Below are positions 50,196 to 59,804 of a DNA stretch of 64,000 nt, one piece after another; position 1 is the first letter of the stretch; every line of letters starts with the position of its first letter. Position numbers and translations under genes: made by a program. The DNA is from an uncultured Clostridia bacterium (GTDB taxonomy: Bacteria; Bacillota; Clostridia; Lachnospirales; CAG-274). The stretch lies in the NCBI GenBank assembly GCA_947627425.1, contig CANQVZ010000001.1, positions 1 through 64,000 of the forward strand. The letters run 5' to 3'. The notes under the pieces were generated by a model that saw nothing but the letters and a program-made list of their open reading frames with translations, did no database searches and was not told where the DNA came from.

Positions 50196-53100
50196 ATGAG
50201 ACACAGACAAAAAAAACCAAAGAGAATTTTTGCCTTTGCTCTTGCACTTTCATTTGCGGCGCAGTCAGGCATAAGCACGGCATATGCGGGCGAGTATGAT
50301 ATCATGCCCTTAAGTATGTCGGATTTCAGCAGCTTCGGTGTGGATATCGACATGGATTTCCAAGCGCCCGGAGATGTGTTTAATGTTGTGCTCGATCCCG
50401 TGGACGAATTTGATACGGGCGTATACAGCGTGGACGCTGTGAGCAATGAACAGGGTAATGCGGCGGCAGGCGTCATAACGGGAGTACCTGTCGGCGAATA
50501 TAACCTTACGATAACATCCGACGGATATATTCCTTATACCCAGAAGGTGAATATACAAAAAGGCGTTACGGCTAAAATAGAGCTTAACAACAGCCGTCAG
50601 AAGAACGAAAAGTATAACGCGAAGTACGGCGTAATCGCCGTAGGTGATGTAAACGGCGACAGCATAGTTGACGATGCTGATATAGCGGAGCTCACGGAGG
50701 CGTCAGCGCTCGGTACATATTCCGATACGGATGACCTCAACAACGACGGAGTTGTAAACATTGCCGATATCACATATGCCGTTTTAAACAAGGGCGGAAA
50801 TGTTGAGACAAAGCAGCTCAATATAATAGCTCCCGAAAACATAGTTCCCGAAACGGGCGAAAACACGGAGGTAGTGGGAAGTATAAGCGACCTTACCGAG
50901 AGCATTGAAAGCTTTGTACAGCTCAAGCCCTCGGACGGAGCGCAGATCACTCCCGACAATCCCATAGAGCTTTCGCTCAATATCAATACGGAGACTATAC
51001 CCGAGGAGCACAAGAAGTCGGAGGGTATAGTTATAAAGCCTCCCGTTAATTCCGAAAACACTATCACCGACGGTACGGTCCTGGTTGAGGATGAGGAAGG
51101 CAATGAATATGAATATGTTATAGGCTCCGCCGAGCAGAGCGCAGCCATAGAGCCTGTAAGGGGCGGACTTTTCACCGTTCCCGTTTATGCGGCAGGCGAA
51201 AACAGGGCAAAGATAGAAAGCGACGGTACCGTTGTTATAGATCTCGGCAAGCAGATAGCCATAAAGAGGATAACAATAAAGGTAACGGGCGCAAGCACTA
51301 GCCTTGTTGATATAGCAGAGGTAGAATTTGTAAACAACATGGAGAGCCGTGTGCCCGAGCCCGAGCTCAACATTCCTCAGAATGTAAGGGTAGTTCAGAC
51401 TGCAGCCGGCGACGATCCCGCTTTTGAGGTAAGCTGGGACGCTCAGGTGAACATAACGGGCTATGAGGTGCTTATAAGCTCAAACGGCAAGGAGGCTACC
51501 ATAGTTACAAAGGATACAAAGGTAAATGTAACTCAGCTCGGAAGTGACAAGCTCAAGACATATGTGCCTTATACGGTGCGTGTGCGCTCTACAAGCGGCA
51601 ATAACTGGAAGAGCCCCTATTCCGAGAAGGCGGAGATAACAATGACCGCCTCGGAGGTTCCTCCCGCTCCCGAGTATGTTCAGGCAAACGGACTTGTGGA
51701 GAGCATAAAGGTATCATGGCGCGATATGCGCGACACCACGCATTACAGCCTTTTCTACAAGGAGAAGGAAGCGTCCGACAGCGCATATACGGAGATAGAG
51801 GACATAAAGGCAACAAGCTACACCATACCCGGACTTAAGGCAAGAGTTACTTATCAGGTATATGTAGTGGGACACAATGAGCACGGCGCAAGTGCTCCTT
51901 CGGACATAAACGAGGCGACGACCACAGCGTCGGCAAATGTTGAAATGCCCAAGTATAAGCTCATCAACACTCTTGGCGAAAGAGGCGAGCTTACGGCTCA
52001 TATAGCATCCGTAAGCGTTGATGAAAGCTATATTGTAAGCGGTGACAAGAACGCCCCCGTGGATAACGATCAGGATACATATACATTTGTATCCGACTGG
52101 GACACGGGTGAGGTTTATTCAAATTTTGCCAACCCCATAGTCACTCTTGACAAAAAGTATACTATAGACACCATATGCTTCTCGCCCAGCGGCAGCCAGC
52201 AGAACGGCTTTGCTGCGGCAAGGATACGCTATAAGGACGAAAACGGCAATATGGTCAAATCGGAGAGCTGTAGGATAACGAGAAAGTTTGATGTTGACAA
52301 CAACGTTTACTATTCCGTTACGGCAAATGAACCCATCACCTCCGATACCTTCCAGCTCTGCCTCAACACAGGCTGGACAAGAGTGGTAACAATAGCCGAG
52401 ATGCGTTTCTACGACTATGACGACATAGAGCATAAAATAGACGAGCTCTATGAGGACACAATGCATCTTAAGCTTAAGAGCGATGTTACGGAAGATAGCA
52501 TAAAGGCTCTTGAGGACAGACTTGAAATAAAGGACGAGGTAAGCGGCGAGCTTCACCCCGAATACAGCAATTTAAAGAAGGAACTGGATTACGCAAGAAC
52601 ACTTCTCAACACGGAGGGACTTGCGGACATAGTAACCGTGGACACGGGCGTTACGGCGCACGCAGACGGTCATAACGACTTTGCTATGGCTCTTTCGGAC
52701 TATCAGCCTCTCGGCATAGTTGCAAAGGCAGGCGAGGAGCTTATAGTTTATGTAGGCAGCCCCACAGAGGCTGAGGGCGTGAACACAAGCCTCAGACTCA
52801 TAGCAACGCAGAACCACGGCGAGGCAGCCAACTGGCAGAAGGACCTCGGTCAGCTTAGGATAGGACGAAACATTATAAAGGTACCGTCCATAGCCACATC
52901 GGCAGTTGCCGAAAACGGCGGCTCGCTCTATGTGGAGTGGCCCGGCGCGGCAAATTCAAGACAGTATGCTGTTCGCGTAAGCGGAGGTCAGAGCATACCC
53001 GTATTGAATGTTGCCAAGATAAAGGGCGCAGATCGTACGGCTGCAATAAAGGCGTATGTGGATGAGCTTAAGGCTTATTGCGACACCATAAAGGACATAC

Positions 53101-56100
53101 ACGACAAGGATCACGACGGCAAGGAATACCGCAGCGACTGTATAGCCAACTATACGGAGATCGTTATGGACAATATGATGTATTCCGTACCCGCAACGCA
53201 GGTATTGAGCGGTATACAGTCAAGCGCCGAAAATCTTGAAAAGGCGATAGAGGCTATGGAACAGCAGATAGATATATTCTATCAGCACAAGGGTCTCAAC
53301 AAGAACGAGCCTTCGGACAGCACAAACAGATATCCCACTCAGAGGCTCAACATAAGATATCACACAATGTTTACGGGCGCATTCATGTATGCGGGCGGTA
53401 AGCATATAGGTATCGAGTTTGACAGCGTTCCCGGACTCTTCGGCATGAGGCCCTACACCGTTGACGAAAACGGCAAGGGTATGGGCGGACAGTTCGCAGG
53501 CTGGGGCATAGCTCACGAAATAGGTCATGTTATAAACAACAAGCGCTATGTTCATGCAGAGGTAACAAATAACTACTTCTCGATGATAGCCACTCAGGAC
53601 AAGCGCCCCGACTTCCTCAAGGTATACGAGCATGTTACAAACGGTACGCCCGGTACGATAGGCGGAGCGACGGGTCTTGGTATGTATTGGCAGCTCCATC
53701 TTTTCTATGATGATTGCTACGACTTCAAGACCTTTGAAAAGAACGACGAACAGCTTGCAAGTATGTTCTATGCAAGAATGGACAGCTACACAAGAAAGCC
53801 CGAGACCGCTCCACAGGCGGAGACTGACGGAATACCGCTTACACTTACGGAAAGTATTCCCGACAATCTCATCCGTCTTGCTTCTGCGGCAGCAGAGAGA
53901 AACCTTGTGCCTTTCTTTGAGGCATGGGGCTATGTTCCCAGCGCAGACACGGTGAAGTACGCTTCGCAGTTTGCACCCGAGGAACATAAGATACAGTATA
54001 TAGACTACGATTCAAGAGATTATCGTCTTTCGGGCGGACAGGGTATGTCGGATGATACAGCCGTTACGGCAGAGATAACCACTCCGCACGAAAACAACAC
54101 GATCTACAGCAACAAGGTGGATATATCCCTTTCAAACAACGGCGACAGCGAGGCTATGCTGGGCTACGAGATATTGAGAAACGGCGATGCGGTTGCCTTT
54201 GTTCCCGCTTCGCAGACAACCTATACGGATGTCATCACAACGGGCAACAACATGGTATATGACTACACCGTAATAGGCTATGACAAGCTTCTCAATACAA
54301 CGGCTCCCGTTGAGCTTGACACTGTGAAGGTTAAGCATCAGGGCGATATAGACCGTGAGAAGTGGGTCGCTTCAACAAATATGCATTCGGATGCGGATGA
54401 ATTTGTAAAGGCAGACGGCGAGAGCGAATACTGCGAGGACACTTATATTTCAGCCATAACCAATGCCATCGGCAAGGGCAGCGCCGAGGGTTATGAGGGT
54501 TCCGTGGACGAGGGTGCTCCGGAGATAGTTATAGATCTTGGCAACCCCGAACAGGTAACGGCTATCAAGTATAAGGGCTCAGCAGCCGACTTCACCGTAT
54601 TCGTAAGCGAGGACAACTCAAACTGGACTCAGGCAAAGGCAATAAGCTATAACGGCAGCGGCGAGCAGGTTATCTACTTCAACCAGCCCGACAAGGCGGA
54701 AGAGGACGGCGAGGGTTATATGTACATCTACAAGGCTTCTTATGTAAAGCTTGTTTACAGCGACAAGGAAGTAAGCGTAGACGACATTAACATATTAGGT
54801 CCCACCAGCGATGATGTAGAGCTTATAACAAGCGGAATAGGCAAGCTTAAGGACGACTTCGTATACGACAAGGAAAAGAACTACAGCATACCCGCAGATT
54901 CGCTTGTATTCACGGGCGTTTACAAGGGCAGTCCTTCCTACAATGTTGTTAAGCTTTGCGATCAGAACAGAGCTATAATAAACGGCAGCCAGATAATAAT
55001 GGCTGATGTTCCCGCACAGGGCGAGCTTGGTAATGTATCCGAGGGTATCTGGGTATACTGGATCACTCCCGACGAGCTTAAGGAAACTACCGTTCCCGCA
55101 AGCGTATATGCAGAGCTTTACAGAGTTGACGACGCATTCACTCTTGAAAACGAGCGTCTTGTAAGCAATACCCTTAAGGTGGCTGTACCCGCAGAGCTTC
55201 CCAACATAGTGCTCGACAGCAAGGCAGATGCGGCAAACGCATTGAGCTTTGGCTCGGACGATGTGACGGAAATCACGGAATACAGCGCAGAGGTAAAGGC
55301 TGAAAGCGCAAACTCCGGCGCTCTTGCTCTCATTGAGGAGGAGCCTGCAGAGCCTTCAACAGACAGCAGCGTCATATTCACAAGGGCAGAGGATATGAGG
55401 AGCGCGCTTGTACAGCTCAATATTCCCGAGGATGAAAATTCACCTCGTACAATAGCATTCCAGACTATTTTAAACCTCACAGGCACGGTGAGCGCGGATG
55501 ATGTGAATATTGCATGGTCGCAGGCTATGGATTCCAGAACGCTCTATAAGGAATATTACTACAGCCCGCAGTCAGGCAGAGTTTACATATTTGCTGTTGC
55601 AAATGCGGACATACTCGACGACGGACTTATAACAATAGGCGACATAAGCTTCACATCGGAGTCGGAAGCAGGAAATATTTTGGTCAATGTTCAGGATGGT
55701 TCTACCGCAACGGTACATGAAGACCTCACATGGACAGGATGGGCAACAGGCGGCAGCGCCGTTATAAGAGCGGGCATTGAACCTGAGACATCCACAGAGC
55801 CTGAGTCATCCACAGAGCCTGAGTCGTCCACAGAGCCTGAGTCATCTACAGAGCCTGAGTCGTCTACAGAGTCCGAACCATCTACAGAGCCGGAGACATC
55901 CGATGTTATGGCAGAGCTTGTAGGCGCAAATGCCATCAACTTTGCAGCAGGCGTAGACAGACTTGATTATAAGGAAGTAGGCTTCATTTTTGAGGCGAAG
56001 GGCGTTGAGGCAGAGAGAAAGACAAGCGTTGTATATAACTCTCTTGCGAACTCGACCATAACGAACGATGCTCTCGGCAAGAAATACATCTACGCATTCA

Positions 56101-56417
56101 CCGTTACGGATATTCCCGACGCTTCGGAGGAAATAAAGGTAACTCCGTTCATAGTTACTCTTGACGGCGAGACTGTAACCTCACCTACAAAGACATTCTC
56201 TCTTGCGGATTTCCCGCAGAACGTAATGCTGTTATCAGATGATATAATAAGCGGAGGCGCTGTCGAGGCTGTTGACAATATGTATTCGTCAGAGGATGCT
56301 TCAATTGAGAATATTGCGGCGGAAGACGGAGCGGACGACTATGTAAGCGAGGAGCAGAGCCTTTGGGCGGAATTGGTCAGCTCGGTAAAGAATTTCTTTG
56401 ATAAGGAGGCGGCATAA
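50196..56417 (+). CDS. Large secreted M60-family (enhancin/mucinase-like) metallopeptidase
   Basis: I start this at the ATG at 50196 (GAAGGGAG upstream); the longer frame would put 37 non-signal residues in front of the signal peptide (cleavage near AYAGE). The 2073-aa protein has a carboxypeptidase-regulatory-like domain (~50-125), a dockerin-like pair (DVNGDSIVDDAD, DLNNDGVVNIAD, ~148-200) and two fibronectin III modules (~395-577). An F5/8-type lectin domain (~605-745) and the M60 domain (~820-1265) follow; the latter holds the zinc site HEIGH near 1106 followed by HAEVTNN. After it are another F5/8-like module and a Ser/Thr/Glu/Pro linker (~1865-1900) of repeated STEPES. M60 enzymes cleave O-glycosylated mucin-type proteins. 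The gene overlaps a tiny downstream ORF by 1 nt. Confidence 0.9.
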   Translation: MRHRQKKPKRIFAFALALSFAAQSGISTAYAGEYDIMPLSMSDFSSFGVDIDMDFQAPGDVFNVVLDPVDEFDTGVYSVDAVSNEQGNAAAGVITGVPVGEYNLTITSDGYIPYTQKVNIQKGVTAKIELNNSRQKNEKYNAKYGVIAVGDVNGDSIVDDADIAELTEASALGTYSDTDDLNNDGVVNIADITYAVLNKGGNVETKQLNIIAPENIVPETGENTEVVGSISDLTESIESFVQLKPSDGAQITPDNPIELSLNINTETIPEEHKKSEGIVIKPPVNSENTITDGTVLVEDEEGNEYEYVIGSAEQSAAIEPVRGGLFTVPVYAAGENRAKIESDGTVVIDLGKQIAIKRITIKVTGASTSLVDIAEVEFVNNMESRVPEPELNIPQNVRVVQTAAGDDPAFEVSWDAQVNITGYEVLISSNGKEATIVTKDTKVNVTQLGSDKLKTYVPYTVRVRSTSGNNWKSPYSEKAEITMTASEVPPAPEYVQANGLVESIKVSWRDMRDTTHYSLFYKEKEASDSAYTEIEDIKATSYTIPGLKARVTYQVYVVGHNEHGASAPSDINEATTTASANVEMPKYKLINTLGERGELTAHIASVSVDESYIVSGDKNAPVDNDQDTYTFVSDWDTGEVYSNFANPIVTLDKKYTIDTICFSPSGSQQNGFAAARIRYKDENGNMVKSESCRITRKFDVDNNVYYSVTANEPITSDTFQLCLNTGWTRVVTIAEMRFYDYDDIEHKIDELYEDTMHLKLKSDVTEDSIKALEDRLEIKDEVSGELHPEYSNLKKELDYARTLLNTEGLADIVTVDTGVTAHADGHNDFAMALSDYQPLGIVAKAGEELIVYVGSPTEAEGVNTSLRLIATQNHGEAANWQKDLGQLRIGRNIIKVPSIATSAVAENGGSLYVEWPGAANSRQYAVRVSGGQSIPVLNVAKIKGADRTAAIKAYVDELKAYCDTIKDIHDKDHDGKEYRSDCIANYTEIVMDNMMYSVPATQVLSGIQSSAENLEKAIEAMEQQIDIFYQHKGLNKNEPSDSTNRYPTQRLNIRYHTMFTGAFMYAGGKHIGIEFDSVPGLFGMRPYTVDENGKGMGGQFAGWGIAHEIGHVINNKRYVHAEVTNNYFSMIATQDKRPDFLKVYEHVTNGTPGTIGGATGLGMYWQLHLFYDDCYDFKTFEKNDEQLASMFYARMDSYTRKPETAPQAETDGIPLTLTESIPDNLIRLASAAAERNLVPFFEAWGYVPSADTVKYASQFAPEEHKIQYIDYDSRDYRLSGGQGMSDDTAVTAEITTPHENNTIYSNKVDISLSNNGDSEAMLGYEILRNGDAVAFVPASQTTYTDVITTGNNMVYDYTVIGYDKLLNTTAPVELDTVKVKHQGDIDREKWVASTNMHSDADEFVKADGESEYCEDTYISAITNAIGKGSAEGYEGSVDEGAPEIVIDLGNPEQVTAIKYKGSAADFTVFVSEDNSNWTQAKAISYNGSGEQVIYFNQPDKAEEDGEGYMYIYKASYVKLVYSDKEVSVDDINILGPTSDDVELITSGIGKLKDDFVYDKEKNYSIPADSLVFTGVYKGSPSYNVVKLCDQNRAIINGSQIIMADVPAQGELGNVSEGIWVYWITPDELKETTVPASVYAELYRVDDAFTLENERLVSNTLKVAVPAELPNIVLDSKADAANALSFGSDDVTEITEYSAEVKAESANSGALALIEEEPAEPSTDSSVIFTRAEDMRSALVQLNIPEDENSPRTIAFQTILNLTGTVSADDVNIAWSQAMDSRTLYKEYYYSPQSGRVYIFAVANADILDDGLITIGDISFTSESEAGNILVNVQDGSTATVHEDLTWTGWATGGSAVIRAGIEPETSTEPESSTEPESSTEPESSTEPESSTESEPSTEPETSDVMAELVGANAINFAAGVDRLDYKEVGFIFEAKGVEAERKTSVVYNSLANSTITNDALGKKYIYAFTVTDIPDASEEIKVTPFIVTLDGETVTSPTKTFSLADFPQNVMLLSDDIISGGAVEAVDNMYSSEDASIENIAAEDGADDYVSEEQSLWAELVSSVKNFFDKEAA

Positions 56418-56566
56418 TGAAAAATTATATAAGACCCGAAATAGACATATGTTTGTTAAATGTAAACGACATTATAACGCTAAGCGGCGCCAACGGACTT
56501 ATCAACAAGGGAGAGAACGGACAGCCCGCAACCGAGAGCTTCAGCTCACTGTTTGATGCTAAGTAA
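56417..56566 (+). CDS. 49-aa peptide translationally coupled to the M60 protease gene
   Basis: The ATG overlaps the upstream TAA stop (TAATG), with AAGGAGG 9 nt before it, inside the protease gene. The 49 residues start KNYIRPEIDICLLNVNDIIT, then LSGANGLINKGENGQP and ATESFSSLFDAK. It has one Cys. No signal peptide or membrane segment is obvious. The order 'x-RPEIDICxLNVNDIITxSG' resembles short peptides I associate with Clostridia and Bacteroides genomes (PExxxxxLxxxDIITxSG), but I have no family name. Its function is unknown; a partner or tag for the secreted protein is a guess. Confidence 0.8.
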   Translation: MKNYIRPEIDICLLNVNDIITLSGANGLINKGENGQPATESFSSLFDAK

Positions 56567-56573
56567 AAACAAA

Positions 56574-56610
56574 TTAAGAGACCGCCATTATCGGCGGTCT
56601 CTTCTTTTCT
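56574..56610. terminator. Terminator overlapping the 3' end of the transglutaminase gene
   Basis: aagagaccgcc/ggcggtctctt with a pyrimidine-rich tail ends the M60 operon. The same bases encode the last codons (KRRDRR, stop) of the convergent gene. Confidence 0.85.
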
Positions 56611-57952
56611 TTATTTTTCGGTTTATTATAAGCAGCAGTATCAGCACGATGCACGCACCCAGATAGTATTCCTTGTGATCTCTTATATGCTCTGTAACTA
56701 TAAATATTATCTCATGCGCCTTGTCCGTTTTTGGCGTGTTGTCCTCATTGTAGAAGAACTTATCCGTGAATATATCCATATTGTCGGAGCTTTGCTCGCT
56801 TTGAACGGGCTTTTTGTTGGGATTTTCGCTTTCGCCAAGCTCGGGATATTTTCCGAATACCGAGGGGAAAGACTTATATCTTGCGTTATAGCTGTTGCCG
56901 TCGTTTCTTATGAGCTTTTCTGTGTTGGCAAGCGTATATGTGCCTCCCATAGCTTTGGGGTATTTTTGCAGCTCCCATATATGATCCCTAGATATCTCGC
57001 CGTCATTCATATTGTAGTATTCGTGAGTGTGGTGGTCAAGTCCGTCAAAGCTCACGGGATCGTCCCATGTTGTGTCCATATGATAATAGGCGTCGTCCAG
57101 CTTGACTATGTTCCACGCGTGACCTATACCCTTGCTCGTGCCTGTTATTATGCTGTTTTCTATTCCGCATAGATCCAAAAGCAGCTTTGCCGCATAGGCA
57201 TAGCCGTTGCACACTGCCTTTCCCCCTATAAGAGCGCCGTAGGCGGTGTAATAGTCGGGGTTTGGGTTGGTGTCGTAGTCGGTGGCATATTGGCAGTTTT
57301 CCACGATATAGTCGTGTATAATGTATTCTTTCATGTACGGCGGCATATTTTCGCATATATTCGTCGAAACTATTTCAGCCGCCTTCTGCTCCGTCAGCTT
57401 CTTCATCTGAAGCAGTATATCGGGCTGATAGTCATATTCCAGATCTATCACATAACAGGTATATGCTCCCTGCTTGCTGTCTATGGTGGTGGTGCGGTGT
57501 CCTCTGTAGCCCATGTACGCCAGAGGGCAGCTCTCGCTCACCTCTTCTATGTAGTCGTTCAAGGGAGTGGAGGACACGGGCATATTTATACCCACAACGC
57601 AGAGCCTTGTTCTCCCGTAGAGCATTGCCCTTGTTATGAGATCCGTAAATTCCTCCTTGCTCTTTGCCGTGTATATATCGGTCAGAGCCACATCCGTATT
57701 CGTGTATACGGGCTTTATTGTCGCTATAAAGCTGTTGTACACGCTGTTGTAGCCCTTGTAGTACATCACAAGCCTTGGATCGTATTCAAATATATCCGCT
57801 ATCACTTGATCTATGTCCTTGCTCACGACCGTTATTTCGGGACTGAATTCGGCAAAAAGCTCGGCAGTGTTTTTTATGTCGTAGGCGTATGTGCATACGC
57901 ATATGCTCAGCGCCGCAAAAAGTGTAGTTATAAATAAAGCTATTCTTTTCAT
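56588..57952 (-). CDS. Secreted or membrane-anchored transglutaminase-like protein
   Basis: This 454-aa protein has a signal peptide (cleavage near TYAYD), an ~170-residue N-terminal region, and a transglutaminase-core domain at ~220-330 with the Cys (GGKAVCNGYAYA), His (GIGHAWNIV) and Asp (YHMDTTWDD) triad. A linker follows, then a C-terminal membrane helix (YYLGACIVLILLLIINRK) and an Arg/Lys tail. Such proteins may be proteases or cross-linking enzymes; the substrate is unknown. The RBS GGAGGG is good. It converges on the M60 operon. Confidence 0.92.
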   Translation of the reverse strand: MKRIALFITTLFAALSICVCTYAYDIKNTAELFAEFSPEITVVSKDIDQVIADIFEYDPRLVMYYKGYNSVYNSFIATIKPVYTNTDVALTDIYTAKSKEEFTDLITRAMLYGRTRLCVVGINMPVSSTPLNDYIEEVSESCPLAYMGYRGHRTTTIDSKQGAYTCYVIDLEYDYQPDILLQMKKLTEQKAAEIVSTNICENMPPYMKEYIIHDYIVENCQYATDYDTNPNPDYYTAYGALIGGKAVCNGYAYAAKLLLDLCGIENSIITGTSKGIGHAWNIVKLDDAYYHMDTTWDDPVSFDGLDHHTHEYYNMNDGEISRDHIWELQKYPKAMGGTYTLANTEKLIRNDGNSYNARYKSFPSVFGKYPELGESENPNKKPVQSEQSSDNMDIFTDKFFYNEDNTPKTDKAHEIIFIVTEHIRDHKEYYLGACIVLILLLIINRKIKKRRDRR

Positions 57953-58087
57953 TATATCCCTCCGAGATACTTTAAAGCTTATATATTAATTATCTCATTT
58001 TTTTGATATAAATACAAGTGCTATGTTCTTGTAAAAAATATTATTTTATGTTATTATTTATATGTGATATAAATAGGAGGAAATGCT

Positions 58088-59065
58088 ATGGAGTGGACAG
58101 AAGTAAAGATATACACAACTACCGAGGGCATAGAGCCTGTCACGGCGGTGCTCATGGACTGCGGTATAAACGGCATACAGGTAGAGGACGACAGCGAGAT
58201 GAAGCAATTTCTCTCCGAAAGCTCGACCTATTGGGACTATGTTGACGAGGAGCTTTTGTCAAAGCCAGAGGGCGAAACAAAAATAACCGTCTATGTCAGC
58301 GACAATCCCTACGGCGATGAAATGCTCGCCAATATAAGAAATGCCATAGAGCACTTAAAGACGGTCGATACGGGTCTTAATATGGGAAGGCTTGCCATAG
58401 AGACCACATCGGAGCTTAACGACGAGGAGTGGCTCAACAAATGGCGGGATTACTACAAGCCCTTTAAGATAGGCGAAAGGATATTTATAAAGCCCGTGTG
58501 GGAGGACTGCGATATTCCCGACGGCAGAGTGGTGTTCAACATAAATCCGGGTCATGTGTTCGGTACGGGACTGCATCAGACAACACAGCTCTGTATGCTG
58601 GAGCTTGAAAAATACATAGATGAAAATTCCGTAGTGGCGGATCTGGGCTGCGGCAGCGGTATTCTTTCCGTGGTTGCGCTTCTTTTGGGCGCAAAGAGCG
58701 CTTTTGCCGTGGATATAGACGCAAATGCAATAAAGACGGCTTATGAAAACGCCGAGCTGAGCGGTGTGGACAGGTCGCGCTATTATGTTACTAGCGGCAA
58801 TGTGATAGATGATGAAGAGCTGAGGGATGAAATAGGCTATGAAAAATATGACGTCGTGGTGGCAAATATTATAGCCGATGTCATATGCGCCATATCTCCC
58901 TTTGTGCCCAAGCAGCTCAAAAAGGGAGGCATATTCATAGCCTCCGGCATAATAAAGGATAGAATACAGGATGTATATTCAGCCCTTGCCGAGAACGGGC
59001 TTAAGGTCATAAGCACCAATATAAAGGATGAATGGGTATGCATTACCTCTGTAAAGGATAAGTGA
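58088..59065 (+). CDS. prmA: Ribosomal protein L11 methyltransferase
   Basis: This 325-aa class I methyltransferase has an N-terminal PrmA domain and the SAM site VADLGCGSGILSVVALLLGAK (~185). FGTGLHQTTQLCM and VVANIIADVI are typical PrmA blocks. It trimethylates ribosomal protein L11. The RBS is AGGAGG. rsmE follows after 4 nt. Confidence 0.97.
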   Translation: MEWTEVKIYTTTEGIEPVTAVLMDCGINGIQVEDDSEMKQFLSESSTYWDYVDEELLSKPEGETKITVYVSDNPYGDEMLANIRNAIEHLKTVDTGLNMGRLAIETTSELNDEEWLNKWRDYYKPFKIGERIFIKPVWEDCDIPDGRVVFNINPGHVFGTGLHQTTQLCMLELEKYIDENSVVADLGCGSGILSVVALLLGAKSAFAVDIDANAIKTAYENAELSGVDRSRYYVTSGNVIDDEELRDEIGYEKYDVVVANIIADVICAISPFVPKQLKKGGIFIASGIIKDRIQDVYSALAENGLKVISTNIKDEWVCITSVKDK

Positions 59066-59069
59066 TAAT

Positions 59070-59804
59070 ATGCCTAAGTTTTTTGTGAAAAAAGAAAGCA
59101 TAGACGACCATACCATAACGCTTGACGGCGACAACGCAAGGCATATAGGCAATGTGCTTAGGGCGCGCGTGGGAGATAGCATAACGGTGTGTGACGGCGA
59201 GGGCATGGACTACGAGTGCCGCATATCGAGCATAACAAAGGACAGAGTCACCGCCGAAATAACGGACATTTCCACAAACGGCAGCGAGCCGTCCGTGAGC
59301 ATAACTCTCTATCAGGGCTTGCCAAAGGCGGACAAAATGGAGCTTGTCATACAAAAGTGCATAGAGATAGGAGTTGACGGCATAATACCCGTCAGCACGG
59401 AGCACAGTGTTGTAAAGCTTGAGGGCAAGGAGGACAAAAAGCTTGCCCGCTGGAACAAAATTGCCGAGGCTGCCGCAAAGCAGTGCGGCAGAGGGAAAAT
59501 ACCCGCCGTAGGCAGGGTTATGAGCTTTGACGAGGCCGTAAAGCACGCAATGAGCCTTGACAGCGCCGTCATACCCTATGAGAGGGAGAGAGAAAGAGGA
59601 CTCAGACAATTTACGGACGGCTTCAAGGGCAGGAGCATAGGCGTGTTCATAGGACCCGAGGGCGGCTTTTCGCAGAGTGAGATAGAGCTTGCAAGGGCAT
59701 CGGGCATTATTCCCGTAACGCTTGGCAGGCGCATACTCAGGACGGAAACGGCAGGGCTTGTCGCTGCCGTAATACTTCTTCACGAACTGGAGGACTTGAT
59801 GTGA
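59070..59804 (+). CDS. rsmE: 16S rRNA (uracil-1498-N3)-methyltransferase
   Basis: This 244-aa SPOUT enzyme has an N-terminal PUA-like part, QGLPKADKMELVIQKCIEIG, and the knot motif FIGPEGGFSQSEIELA with GRRILRTETAGLVA. It methylates U1498 of 16S rRNA. It is the second gene of the prmA operon and overlaps the next by 4 nt. Confidence 0.97.
   Translation: MPKFFVKKESIDDHTITLDGDNARHIGNVLRARVGDSITVCDGEGMDYECRISSITKDRVTAEITDISTNGSEPSVSITLYQGLPKADKMELVIQKCIEIGVDGIIPVSTEHSVVKLEGKEDKKLARWNKIAEAAAKQCGRGKIPAVGRVMSFDEAVKHAMSLDSAVIPYERERERGLRQFTDGFKGRSIGVFIGPEGGFSQSEIELARASGIIPVTLGRRILRTETAGLVAAVILLHELEDLM

Noticed and set aside
53220-53987. 255-aa minus-strand ORF
   Set aside because: It lies opposite the M60 catalytic domain. 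Its composition is that of a reverse shadow.
55785-55905. Tandem 18-bp repeats
   Set aside because: They encode the STEPES linker of the M60 protein, not a CRISPR or regulatory array.
57290-57937. 215-aa plus-strand ORF
   Set aside because: It is opposite the transglutaminase-like gene with its catalytic triad. No RBS.
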